Shown: positions 9,663-19,812 of the stretch, one piece after another
Layout of the letters: each line of letters starts with the position of its first letter
Numbering within the stretch: position 1 is the first letter of the stretch
DNA from: Fragilaria crotonensis
Lineage: Eukaryota; Bacillariophyta; Fragilariophyceae; Fragilariales; Fragilariaceae
DNA: 42,412 bases
Direction: 5' to 3'
Assembly: GCA_022925895.1 (NCBI GenBank)
Contig: JAKSYS010000548.1
Coordinates: 1-42,412 of the forward strand
Program-made: the position numbers and the translations under genes
Notes under the pieces: generated by a model
Database searches by the model: none
What the model was told of the DNA's origin: nothing
What the model saw: the letters and a program-made list of their open reading frames with translations, nothing else

Positions 9663-10715
9663 TGAATGTGCATGGTTTTAAAGCTATGTATCTGAATACT
9701 GTTTATGATCGAGAAACAAGAGTTTTTCTGCATCAATTTTTTTCATCATCCAATTTTTTCGTGTCACTTCTGATCTTGACCAGCAGTAGAAATAATACCA
9801 GATGCTACGTAAAACCCACGATTCTGATAACACCTTTTGGCCTACGGTTCGATTACGTTCTTGGCAAGTTCAACCAAAAGTAAGACGACCATTGTGTTTC
9901 AAATACTTTGAAGTGTAGTTTTCATACTTGAAACTTGTACTCATTTTCACTATTCAAGCGACAGTGTTCAATTAGAGGATAGAGATCAAACCGGAAGAAA
10001 ATATGTTGAAGTATCATGTAGAATGTATACCACAGTCTACGGAGGATTGTCTGATTTCTGATCCCATCGTTTCAGATCATTCCCTTCTCACTTTTGAAAA
10101 ACTGAGGTGATCATCTAATTCAGTATACTTTGATTGGTGATGAAGCACGCTGGATATTTGACCAGCTTGAAGTATCCACAAAGACATATTGATTGGAAAG
10201 AGGAACCCCAACGGACAATTTCCACACAGAAATCGTGTAGAATTTATACCAAGCGATTGAAAAAATTCACTACTCTATAACAGATTTGGAATGAACGGTC
10301 AGAGATGATTTTGCCACAGTTGACTTAACGAGTGAGGATGCCAGATACTTCAAAACGGAGTCGGTCATCGGTCACTCAGAATGTTTGCCTCCAAGTCTCA
10401 ATTTGTCATTGCAGAATTGAATGAAAATGGACGTACGGAAATAAAAACTGTTTTGATGTTACGTAGAACATCTACCACACGCTACACAAGATTGCATGCC
10501 TTTGGTCAGACTGATTGTGGGATGAAAAAATCAAGTATCGAGCTTTTTTTCTGATCAGTGACTTCCGCTGAAAATATAGAAAAGGAAAATGGATCAAATG
10601 GACGCAGACAAGTGTCGTTATCTTTTCACATTGATGACTGCAATCGGAGCATTTTTTTCAGTGGCCCGTAGTATAGAATGTACAGAAAAGCGTCTTGCAC
10701 ACGTACGAAAATGAT
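9663..10715. other. Gene-free AT-rich stretch with weak long-period repetition
   Basis: No gene is recognised; open frames here are short and of AT-rich composition. By hand count GC is about 33% over 9601-9840 and about 32% over 9121-9420 (97 of 300), against roughly half in the coding parts. A motif of the form GTAGAAYRTNTACCA recurs at about 10018, 10237 and 10463, with a weaker copy near 10671, so the spacing is about 208-226 bp. Confidence 0.5.
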
Positions 10716-10750
10716 GGGGTTAATTAAGGCAAAACGACTGGATTAATTAA
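10716..10750. repeat. Right-hand TTAATTAA doublet
   Basis: GGGGTTAATTAA (10716-10727) and GGATTAATTAA (10740-10750) echo the left doublet at 8980-9017 but lack the CCCC half, each continuing as GGC. Together the doublets bracket the low-GC island. Confidence 0.5.
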
Positions 10751-11221
10751 GGCATGGACCGGGTGGATAGACACTAGTGCCTGTACTACTAGTCTACTAG
10801 TAGAGTACACTTTACAGCGATGGTGGTACCGCATGTCAAACATACCAGAGTACTACAGTACTAAAGTACAGCATTGCATATACTGCATATACTACAGGTA
10901 CCGGCACTCGGAGTTTGCCGATGTCACCACTTTACTGGAGTACTGCTACTGTAATGGGATACAGCGATATAGCACGACGCTGACGGTGAAGTGACGTCGC
11001 CGTTGACGTGATGTTCAACTTCCAGGTCCCTCTCTGTCCCATCGGAACAAAATCCGAAACGAGCATTCGTCCAGGTTCGTTCACAAAACTTGTCAGGTTT
11101 TTTTCTGATGCAAGTTGACACTTTGACGTTGGCCTTGACGATCTCACCTTCAAATCACTAAGCAAGCCAAGCTTACTCTCTCTTCTTGACAAATCACCGA
11201 TATAGCCGCGCAAGATTGACG
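10751..11221. promoter_or_regulatory. Upstream region of plastid-targeted gene with TGACGT sites
   Basis: Three TGACGT hexamers in one orientation lie at 10992-10997, 11004-11009 and 11124-11129, that is 230, 218 and 98 bp before the ATG at 11222. TGACGT-type CO2/cAMP-responsive elements bound by a bZIP factor are known from the P. tricornutum carbonic anhydrase promoter. Assigning the same role here is inference. A GTAC-rich patch precedes them (10795-10950). Confidence 0.45.
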
Positions 11222-12853
11222 ATGACAAGAAACCAACCCTCGCTCCTCCTAGCGTGCCTCCTTGGTGCCACATGCCTAGCGTTTACACCGCCGTTGCTGC
11301 CATTCAACCAAAACATTCATCATCCTACTCCATCGACACATCCCACTTCCGCTCTTCATGTTTCATGGTGGGACCAAGACGACGAGTCGCGTCATGCAGC
11401 TATGAAGCACAACATTATGAGAACGGATTTCCGAAACTTCCTGACTCAGCGAGCGTTGCAATCATTCCTTCACCTCCTCATGGAATGCCGCGATCCCCAC
11501 ACAGTCAAGTGGCTGGAAGATTTTGGCGGCTGGAAGAATCTGGAGAGCTTCCATGGAACTGGCGCCCTGAATGTTACTAGGTTTCCTAGTTGGTCATCGG
11601 TGTTGATGGACGTTATGCAACAACCAAATGATGTTGTCATCGTGAGCGCGAAGCGAAGAGGAAGGGGCCACGGAGGCTGGAGTAAGAACAATCCTTACCT
11701 GGAGGTACGTGAACTGTTATTTCTTCATGCTTATCGGTTTGTCATCATCTTCACAAGACGCGAACCCATCATTGAGAACGGGTAATGTCGGATGTTGGTC
11801 ACAGATGAATGTCTTTTTGAATCAAACAGCTGTCCTCCAATGCCAAGACGGAATTCCGATCCAGTGCCGAACGGACTACGGTACGGTACACAGTACACTG
11901 GCTATGTGACGAGCGAATTCGAGCGCGCTGTTTTTGCTTGCGACTTGCGACGTCTGTGACAATTTCTTCTCACCGTCTGCGACACGTGTTCACCCTGGCG
12001 CACAGGATCGGTATGTCGAATTTCAAATCGACATTGACCCACCTTCGTTGGCAACTCGTATCTTGTCAGTGCGAGAGCAAATTGCAGATGAATGGGTAAC
12101 GGACTTGGAGACCTTGAGGGTCTCGAACGACATGATCCTTGAGTCCTACAATAAGAAGGTCAAGGAAGCCCGGGAGGCCGAAAACTGCGATGACGCGTCC
12201 TACGATAACAACGAATGCGCAGTTTCAGCTGAGAATCGTCCAAGAATCTTTGCCTTTGACCGCAACGCACAGTACTTCTTGAGAAACACTATGGCGGTTA
12301 ACGACAGAGCTCATCGATGCTTCGCCAGGGCAACTTCGACCTCTTGGCCTTGCTCGCAACGCAGGAAAGCGTTCACAGAGTCTTGAGAGATTACGTCGAT
12401 TCTGGTGAGGAACACGCGGCGTCTTTCGAGTGGTTCCGAGGGTTTTACGTCGAACGCGTCGCGAAATTTTTTGATGGAGACAAAGAGCACGGTAGTTCTG
12501 ATGATTTTTTGGAAGAGTTGCTGCTTGCGCCACCGGCAGTCATTGCAGGTGAAAACGGCAAGATGGGTCTTGTAGATCCTTTGCGCATCGCTGAAGATAT
12601 TCTCACCACTAGAAGCAATGTTGCAGTGGAATGGAAAAAAATTGCGATCGATACAAAGGATGAACACGTCACCGTTCGCAAGGAGTTGCTGGAGAAGCAA
12701 ATGGCGAAGTGGGGACAACGTCCAGCCACGAAACCTGTGGAATCGAAAAAACTGCAGAAGTTGCTGCAGCTGCTCTCAATGAACAAGAGATTTATGGAGA
12801 ATTTCAATAGATGCTACGGCGAAATAGCTATAGCAACGTTTTTGTGTGTGTGA
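11222..12853 (+). CDS. Plastid-targeted protein of unknown function (one frame break)
   Basis: The start ATG at 11222 opens a signal peptide (about residues 1-19, ending ATCLA) followed by FTPP, a diatom plastid-type cleavage context. Exon 1 is 11222-11704. A 301-nt GT-AG intron is proposed to 12005, and exon 2 resumes in phase as DRYVEFQIDIDPPSL at 12006. The frame then breaks near 12307, after the codons for NTMAVND. It continues one base out of register as SSSMLRQGNFDLLALLATQE to the stop at 12853. One base seems to be missing. The whole would be about 443 residues, largely helical and soluble. I do not recognise the domain. A cassette exon inside the intron (11811 onward) cannot be excluded. 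Confidence 0.6.
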
Positions 12854-13807
12854 TGAAATAGGCTTCCCAGTACCCGGGATTTCGTATTTTGTCAAGAGAA
12901 GCAGCTGTCATCCTGCAATCTGAGCAACCCCGTTGATATGTGTAAAGTGGGAGACAGGCGGAGACTCGAGTCTGATACGGAGTACCAAGTACATACATTC
13001 TAACTCTCGGTTACTTTTAGTGCCTTCGAGAGAAGCACCTCGGCAACGCTGGAAATAAACTATTTGTAGATCAGACGCCTGTGTGGAATGTCTGTTGTAG
13101 GTGACTACTGTACTGGTCCCTTACTACCATGTAGTGCCTTACTACAGTAGCAATCTAGTAGGACCTGGTACTGAAGTACTAGATAACGGGTATGTTGTAC
13201 TCGACGGAGGCTACGTATTGTACCGTACCAAGGACTGTACGTAACTCCGAGTACCGTGTATTCCCATTAGTCGTATGCATATGTCGTATGCGCTTTATGA
13301 TGTACATAGTGTAGCGTATCATAAGTGTGATACCTGGTACTACGTAGATTTTGGTATAATACTGTACGAAGTACATAGAACGATCACACGATACACGATA
13401 CATTGTTCCGCTACATCGCCCACTACACTACAGTACAGAGTAGAGTATGTCTCGCATCACTCTCCATTCTCGACACCCATCATAATCACCCGTCATCTGA
13501 ATACCTCAAGGCAAGACGGCGAAAGAGTTTGAAGCGGTCCGCAACCAACTTCGTTTCAAACGACAAAGAGAGAATCAATTGTGGGATAATTGGTTAGTCA
13601 GGTGATTCGGAATTTAGTGGAATACAACACATTCGCTTTAGAATATCGTTTCGAAACTACAAGCTATAGCATCCAGTTGTTGTTGGAGTCCATGAGTGTG
13701 CACGATTGACACTGCTTTGGTCGATAGAATCCTTGCGAGTGCAAATCCAGCCCTTTTTCCTCGCGGATTCCAAGTCGCACTTCGCCTAGTGCTTTTATTT
13801 TGGTACC
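12854..13807. promoter_or_regulatory. Long spacer upstream of the potassium channel, GTAC-rich
   Basis: No gene is recognised in about 950 bp. GTAC tetramers are frequent from about 12980 to 13445. The last 360 bp before the channel start lacks them and is probably 5' UTR and core promoter. Confidence 0.45.
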
Positions 13808-16800
13808 ATGAGTGAACGGCAAAGTCAACAACCAACGGACGAAGGCGAAGCGAGACGAATAGACAATCGACGTCCTCTTCGAAATGAGGAACCACTGACC
13901 AGGTTTGCAGGCCTTCGACAGTACCTTGATGAAGACGAGCGCAGTCGGATGTTCATGAGTGAGCCATCGGTTACGACAGATGGTGACAGAACTCGTGATT
14001 CGAACAATTTGTCGTTCCTTTTGTCGCAACTAGACAGTTCGGAGGATGAAAGTGTTGATGGAGCTGCGATTTCTTCACCTCCACCTCCATCGGCACAACA
14101 TCTGGCATCGATATCTTCTCCTGGGAATACTTCTCTGAGTTCACGAGAGAGTCCTCATTTTCAAAACAAGGTACATATGCAGTTCATGAACGACCAGGCA
14201 TCGCGAGGGAAAATAGACTCGACTCCATATGCGCCAGCCTTACATATGATTCGCCAAACCCCTGCCCGCCCTGAAGTCTCCACGAAACGGGATGAATTGG
14301 GCAATAGGAACGAACAAGCATCGGTTCCTTCGTCACGATCGACATCAAGTATATCCTTGGGCCAGCAACAGCGAGCGGCTGAATTTTTGCAAGACTTGAA
14401 AATGGAATCAGTGGGTGCATTGCAGGACGCTGGTTTGAGTGATCATGACTCCATTCCTATTGCTGCTGCTGATCGTAGCGAAATCGATAATGTCATCCGA
14501 AGGCATGAAACCCGACCGGAAGCGACAGGAGATGACACGATTGTTATGACATTATCAGATTCAGATGGCGAAAAGGAAGATGATTTAGATTCCCTTGACT
14601 GGGAGCAACAGGTTTCTGCAGATGACGAGCAAACGTTCGAACGACCCAAGAGAGTTCGTCGCCCAATAGCAAACACTGGAAAGAACAGCCCTGTCGATAG
14701 AAGAAGTAGGAGTGGAGACAGTGCGGCGGCTACTCTTATGAACGGTGGAATCGACTGGAAAGGGATGCAAGAAGGTGGTTTGCACATACCGCAGTCGCTT
14801 GACGACAACGGCAACGACGATGATGATGACGACGATGACGAACAGGATGACGACGAAGCAATATCTTCTTTACGAAAATCTAGTTCTGGAGGAGTGCTAA
14901 CAGCAATGAGAAACAAGGTGTCCCTTTCGAAGGAAGCAAGAAGTGAGTCAACTCCTCTATTCACAATTGGAAGCCCCGGAACTGGATTGGCAGGGAACTC
15001 GACCAGAAAGGCAAGGAAACCACCAAGACTGCGCACCTGGAGATCGGAACGATTAGAACCTCAATATGGTTCCGCTGCAAGGATGCGCCGACCAGGCACT
15101 CCTACAGGACCGTTGTTACGGCGTGCTCAATCTTTGGCTGGTACTGGCATGACACACCCGTCGACTTTCTACCGGAGGCCAAACGATTCTCAGGGTCAGG
15201 TTCTGAGGACTACAATGTTCGCTGGTCCAAACCACGAGGCAGTCTCGTCGGCAGGTGGCTTTGCGTCGATTGGATTTATGAGGCACAATTCCTTGCCCGC
15301 CAACATGCAGCCGGATTCAATCGGTGATTTTTCGTGTTCTCTGCCTCAAGTTGTAGAGGGTCAAGACTCTGGTTGGCGCTTTTATCGACAGTTCTCAGAC
15401 AGTTCGTGTAGCAACGACGCCATTCATAGCACTGGGTCCATGCATTCGTGGATATCGGAAGGAGGTTCAAGACGGAAACCAATGCACTTGCCGTCCGAAT
15501 TTGGGTCGATGGAAGAAATGTGGGGTCAATCAAACGGCGGGGGACGCATAGTCGAGGGCCAAGATGACGGAAGCTATTCTCAGGACACAGTCGATGGTAA
15601 CAGTTCATCGTCAGCGAGCGCCGTCAAGGACGATGACACTTCCAACAAGCGACAAGTACATGTTGAACAGGTGCGTTCCTCCTTTCGCGATGTGGATCGC
15701 GTTTTTCCGACTGGAGTGCTAGGCGAAGACAATCCATATCCATACATAGAACAAGATGCAGGTGGTCGTCATCGACCAAGTCTTCCACGAAAACGACCGG
15801 AAATGAAAAAGGTCGAGTTCAAGTCAACTACTGGATCAGACCGAGATCCCAAACAGTTTCCAACATTCACCTGCCCGAAGTGTGGGACGGTGCAACGATC
15901 GTTCTTTACCGCATCTACTGCACCAACACATTTTGAAGGCCCTGCAAGTTACCTTGCTCTATACTTCGCCTTATATGTCGTGGCATCACTTTACATTTTC
16001 GGCCTGGAGGAAGGGTGGAAAGGATTGGACTGCGTCTATTTTGCTGTCATCACACTGACTACGGCTGGACTTGGGGATTTGGTCCCGACATCAGACTCCG
16101 CGAAAATCGTATGTTCCATATTCATATATTTTGGGGTTGCGTGCATTGGTTTATTGCTCGGCACGTATCTGGCTGGTATGCTCGATGAAAGTTCGTATAA
16201 GGAAGCCATGAAATCGAGAGCCGACAACTGTGTTGAATGCTCTCGAGTAAAAGGATCTCTGAAGCGTGAACTGAAAAGGTCAGTCGTTACACCTACAAAT
16301 CGCCGCGCTGCACTTGCTGATAAGTCGAACCCCACCTTTTCGTCGGAAAGGTACACACGCGCCACAGATGCACAGCAACAAGTGGCACAATCATTCATGG
16401 AACAATCTCAAAAGCGAACCAAACGCTGGCATGATGGCACCGGTCCGATGGAATCCGAATTTGCAAGCGGTGCACATTCTTTCTCGCCACATCTTGGACC
16501 GGCTCAGCAAAGACCGAGCTTCACGCCGCCGAGTCCAATACCCGAGATGAACGTCTTCGATGCTTTCGCTGGTGAACTTCCAAGTCCGATAAGTCCAGCT
16601 ACAGAGTTTGATTCGTTCACTATTGGGTCTCCAATGACCAAACAGATTCTTGGTCGACAGAGACATACGCGCCATCAATCGTTCGACATCCCAAACTCCG
16701 GCTACTTTTCAACTCCTGCAACTGCTGGGAAAGGACGCGATAGAAACATTGCTATCAACACCTTCGTGATGGAAGAACCCGTGTCTTTTCACGATAGCTT

Positions 16801-17434
16801 CGTCAAACCGAACACCCCTTTGTGGAACGACGATCCGGAAGATATTCAGCACATGTTTCGCGATGAAGAGTCGACAACATCGGTCGATTCTGTGATAGGA
16901 GCTCTCGATAGCTCAGAGAGTAGGATCAAGACCGCCAAGTACGTCTTCCTCACACTGAAACAGGCTCTTATGAACTCAATCGCCATCATTTTCATCGGAG
17001 GTATTGGTTTCTACTACATCGAGAAAATGACTATGGTAGACTCGTTCTACTTCACAACTGTGCTGTTGACGACGGTTGGTTATGGCGACATTGCACCTGT
17101 CACAGACGGTGGCAAGCTCTTCGCTACTGTTTATGTATTGGTTGCTGGAACGGTGTTGCTTAACAACATGTCGTTGATAAGCATGATTCCTCTGGAGCTC
17201 AGAAGACGAAGAATAGAGAAGGCCGTCCTTACGCAATTCGGGGACCAACTGGACGATGCCGCTCTCGAAGAGCTGGCAACGGGACCCCTCATCCATCGGC
17301 TCAATCTATCAGCGCACCATTCCAATGGATTGAACGAGTGTACGAGGGAAATGTTTGCACTTGCTATGCTTGTGCGGCTTGGAAAAGTGACCGAACGGGA
17401 TGTGCGCACACTTTTGCAGCATTCCGCCGTTTAG
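13808..17434 (+). CDS. Two-pore-domain potassium channel with giant N-terminal region
   Basis: A 1208-residue frame from the ATG at 13808. About 690 N-terminal residues are disordered, rich in Ser, Arg and Asp, with an Asp run near residues 337-350. A CPKC motif precedes the channel. Helix 1 (about 715-735) leads to pore loop 1 with filter TAGLGD at 752-757, then helix 2. A second disordered linker follows, then helix 3, pore loop 2 with TVGYGD at 1089-1094, and helix 4. This layout (TM-P-TM-TM-P-TM) is that of TPK/K2P potassium-selective leak channels; vacuolar or plasma membrane placement is open. The frame stops at a TAG (17432-17434) after the helix 'EMFALAMLVRLGKVTERDVRTLL', which in plant TPKs precedes an EF-hand. 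The missing hand seems to lie just downstream in other frames. Confidence 0.85.
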   Translation: MSERQSQQPTDEGEARRIDNRRPLRNEEPLTRFAGLRQYLDEDERSRMFMSEPSVTTDGDRTRDSNNLSFLLSQLDSSEDESVDGAAISSPPPPSAQHLASISSPGNTSLSSRESPHFQNKVHMQFMNDQASRGKIDSTPYAPALHMIRQTPARPEVSTKRDELGNRNEQASVPSSRSTSSISLGQQQRAAEFLQDLKMESVGALQDAGLSDHDSIPIAAADRSEIDNVIRRHETRPEATGDDTIVMTLSDSDGEKEDDLDSLDWEQQVSADDEQTFERPKRVRRPIANTGKNSPVDRRSRSGDSAAATLMNGGIDWKGMQEGGLHIPQSLDDNGNDDDDDDDDEQDDDEAISSLRKSSSGGVLTAMRNKVSLSKEARSESTPLFTIGSPGTGLAGNSTRKARKPPRLRTWRSERLEPQYGSAARMRRPGTPTGPLLRRAQSLAGTGMTHPSTFYRRPNDSQGQVLRTTMFAGPNHEAVSSAGGFASIGFMRHNSLPANMQPDSIGDFSCSLPQVVEGQDSGWRFYRQFSDSSCSNDAIHSTGSMHSWISEGGSRRKPMHLPSEFGSMEEMWGQSNGGGRIVEGQDDGSYSQDTVDGNSSSSASAVKDDDTSNKRQVHVEQVRSSFRDVDRVFPTGVLGEDNPYPYIEQDAGGRHRPSLPRKRPEMKKVEFKSTTGSDRDPKQFPTFTCPKCGTVQRSFFTASTAPTHFEGPASYLALYFALYVVASLYIFGLEEGWKGLDCVYFAVITLTTAGLGDLVPTSDSAKIVCSIFIYFGVACIGLLLGTYLAGMLDESSYKEAMKSRADNCVECSRVKGSLKRELKRSVVTPTNRRAALADKSNPTFSSERYTRATDAQQQVAQSFMEQSQKRTKRWHDGTGPMESEFASGAHSFSPHLGPAQQRPSFTPPSPIPEMNVFDAFAGELPSPISPATEFDSFTIGSPMTKQILGRQRHTRHQSFDIPNSGYFSTPATAGKGRDRNIAINTFVMEEPVSFHDSFVKPNTPLWNDDPEDIQHMFRDEESTTSVDSVIGALDSSESRIKTAKYVFLTLKQALMNSIAIIFIGGIGFYYIEKMTMVDSFYFTTVLLTTVGYGDIAPVTDGGKLFATVYVLVAGTVLLNNMSLISMIPLELRRRRIEKAVLTQFGDQLDDAALEELATGPLIHRLNLSAHHSNGLNECTREMFALAMLVRLGKVTERDVRTLLQHSAV

Positions 17435-17799
17435 ATGTAGATAGGGAAGGTTTTGAACAGTAAGACCATCATCTCGGGAAAAATCAAGAAAGTGAGATCT
17501 ATGAGAGATGTACGAGAAGGCTTGGCAGAGTCGCGATCGGGCTGTAACTCACCTCAGCCTCCGCCGTCACCTGATCACGCCAATTCATCGATCCACGGAA
17601 ATTCTGGTTCGGACCCCAAGGATCGCTCCATGTTGAGGAAACTTCAGGCACTTTTAGATTTCCTGTCGTTCAACACGCCTCGTCAATGGAAGAGACTGAG
17701 GGGGAACAAACAGCGCTTCTAGGCCAAAATGTGAATGCCCAGCCCTTCGCTGGTGGAACATTCTCGTCTCACGAAGAAGAAAACGGTGTCCTAGTCTAA
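17421..17799 (+). pseudogene. Out-of-frame C-terminal extension of the potassium channel (EF-hand and tail)
   Basis: Directly at the channel stop, another frame reads FRRLDVDREGF (17422-17454), an EF-hand start like that following the GKVTERDV helix in plant TPK channels. The original frame resumes at about 17453 as NSKTIISGKIKKVRS and runs to 17722. A third segment from 17686 reads EETEGEQTALLGQN and ends at TAA 17797-17799. About three small indels (near 17421, in the T run at 17451-17454, and near 17685) would join all this to the channel. The EF-hand match is fairly good; the last segment is weaker. It could be true 3' UTR if the resemblance is chance. Confidence 0.45.
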
Positions 17800-18361
17800 T
17801 GCTGCAGTTCTGAGTAAAGAAGGCATCAAACAATGATTTAAAGTCTTCTCACTAGTTCCGGAGACGCGAATATGCGCACCGCTTGACGTCTTGTAGAGGA
17901 GAATATGTTGTGAATACAGCTCATCTATGATCGAGGCGGCAACTAAGTAAATGCAAAACCGGATGCAAATTGTTCTGAATGGAGTATTGTGAGTTGTGAG
18001 TGACCGTCATGCACCGCGTAATCATTGGTACAGGATACAGGAGTACATGCCACATCCCACCGCTCAGTCAAACGTTTGAAATTGGTGGTGAACTACTCCG
18101 TTTACTTCGTTCACCGATTCTATTTGGTCTACCTCTCAAACTCACTCTGCACAGTCCGCATTGCATACAAGTGAATGCTTCGCTAAATCTCATCTGCATT
18201 CTGGATGGCAGGCGCCCTAGTACCTGAGATCCAGGAAACTAAATTTGTTGTCTCACAAAGATGAAAGACCTTTTGCAACTATATGCAGAACCTGTGATGT
18301 CCGCAGGACAGAGTAGACGTGATGCGTGGATGGCACTACCGGTACTTCTAGTATATCGTCT
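17800..18361. other. Spacer between convergent potassium channel and SDHC genes
   Basis: No gene, RNA or repeat is recognised. It should contain the 3' UTRs of two converging transcripts. Confidence 0.5.
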
Positions 18362-18972
18362 CTACACAAACATCATGATTCCACCCAAGACAACAGAACT
18401 ACCCATCAAGGCATAAGCCGACTTCTCGACGTCTTCGTTTGTCAACATTTCCGGATTTCGGTCCCACACCCAGTGTCGGACACCTCCCAAGTAATGATAG
18501 GCAAACGGGAAAGCGACGCAAAACTTGGCGGGACCAGCGATAAGAAATGAGGATGAACCTATCGTCTCCATCAAACTCAAGGCTGAACCACTTCCGTAGG
18601 CCATTTCTACCACTCCAAGTCCCAAACACCCGAAACTAAGGCACATGCCGGTAGCGCGGTTGGCGATGGAACTGATTGCGGTGATGGGAAAGGCATAAAT
18701 CGTCACATGAGGGCTCACTGGTCGACCAGTTTTCTTCATACGAGTACTATAATTCTACGCATTGCGTGGCAGGTGGCAGCACAAGGTGTTAGATCGTGTT
18801 GGGGTATACATTGTCGTCGGAATGGAGAACAAAGAGCAAAACCATATCTTCGTACCTCCTTCCTATATTCTTCACCACTTTCCTTCGAGATGATGGTCAT
18901 GGAGCGATTGAGTGAGGCATTGCGAAGGACGGGCCGAAGCGCAAGGCTGTTTCGAGCGAGAGAAGACATCAT
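18362..18972 (-). CDS. SDHC: Succinate dehydrogenase cytochrome b subunit (complex II)
   Basis: Membrane anchor of mitochondrial complex II; it binds haem b and ubiquinone together with SDHD. Exon 1 (18972-18856, 39 codons) encodes a mitochondrial presequence rich in Arg and Ser, then EEYRKE. A 101-nt GT-AG intron (18855-18755) follows. Exon 2 (18754-18362) resumes in phase as NYSTRMKKTGRPVSPHVTIY, the family signature. Three transmembrane helices are visible. The segment FAYHYLGGVRHWVWD carries the conserved histidines, including the haem ligand region. The product is 169 residues, a normal length, with no lesion. Two adjacent Met codons (18972, 18969) could each start it. The gene is divergent from the COX6C-like gene 462 bp away. 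Confidence 0.92.
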
Positions 18973-19434
18973 CGTTGTCGACGAATCCTTTTGCAACCAA
19001 AAAGAATGGGCAGCTGTCATTCGTCGATGTCTGAGGTCTGAGGACGATGGGTTCTCATTTCTCATCATGGATAACCTCATCTCTTGCAAGAAAGTGTTAA
19101 AAAGGGAACGCCCATACGTCAGCACGTCTAGTTTGTACGAGAAAATGCACTTCGGTTTTGTGTCAAAACTTCACACGTTTGGTTATTCAAAGGTACGCAC
19201 CATGAGGGCTGAACTGTCTCGCCATTGAGGTCTCTTCTGCAATCGGCATCACTGCGAGGCTTGAATCCCTTCGCCGATAAGGTGATGGGAGCAAACGACT
19301 GCGGTTCATGGAGCGGAGAGGTCTTTTCGTTGGACCCTGTCGACTGCTTCGACTGGTTTGTTCGACTCATTCGACTCAGGAACGATCGCTCACTGTTTTT
19401 TCTGTTTTCCCACGATGCTCAGGTCTACCATACG
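18973..19434. promoter_or_regulatory. Divergent promoter region between SDHC and COX6C-like gene
   Basis: The 462 bp separate two start codons of respiratory-chain membrane subunits. A possible GT-AG intron (GTACGC at 19193 to CTCAG at 19422) would lie upstream of the COX6C-like ATG. If used, it could add an in-phase N-terminal exon starting at the ATG at 19145 (MHFGFVSKLHTFGYSK). This is speculative. No GTAC cluster is present, unlike most spacers here. Confidence 0.4.
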
Positions 19435-19656
19435 ATGGCGCCCACTATCAACCGAAACTACCAGCTCTACGGACCCGGCCCTCTCGCCAGAAGAATGGGA
19501 GGCTTGGCTACCCGTCCTCCAGTTTATTCCCTCGTTGTTACGGCGCTACAAGGAATTGTGCTTGGTTTGGGTTCAGCCATTGCGTGGAAGGTTGCGGTTT
19601 TAGACCCTGAAACCAAGGTCTTCGAGGATTATTACAAGGAGAACCCACCACGTTAA
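19435..19656 (+). CDS. Small mitochondrial membrane protein, COX6C-like
   Basis: A 73-residue frame from the ATG at 19435. A positively charged N-terminal segment (PLARRMGGLATRP) precedes one transmembrane helix (about 31-50). The tail contains KVAVLDPETKVFEDYY (52-67). This architecture, and the tail pattern with a basic residue after the helix and DYYKE near the end, resemble cytochrome c oxidase subunit VIc and similar one-span complex IV subunits. Similarity is limited by size, so another small respiratory subunit is possible. Its divergent pairing with SDHC supports a respiratory role. The window also allows an alternative N-terminal exon (see the upstream spacer). Confidence 0.5.
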   Translation: MAPTINRNYQLYGPGPLARRMGGLATRPPVYSLVVTALQGIVLGLGSAIAWKVAVLDPETKVFEDYYKENPPR

Positions 19657-19812
19657 TTCCAAAGAAAGAATAGTACAAACACATATCATGCACGCACGTG
19701 CACGGATGTGAATTGGAATTTAACGATAACAATCAAGCAATTTGCCTATTTTAAATGTTGCTTGACCTCATCAGGTGTATCTACAAGTTATAGCACGTTT
19801 ACGCAACATTGT

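Noticed and set aside
14805-14860. GAC/GAT repeat as a microsatellite or CRISPR-like array
   Set aside because: It encodes an Asp run in frame within the channel's disordered region; there are no spacers.
14443-15036. Minus-strand serine-rich frame opposite the potassium channel
   Set aside because: It is the antisense of the Asp/Glu/Arg-rich disordered region, whose codons read as Ser/Leu runs on the other strand.
17453-17722. Separate small gene downstream of the potassium channel
   Set aside because: It has no ATG start, is in the channel's own frame, and is better explained as a displaced C-terminal part of the channel.
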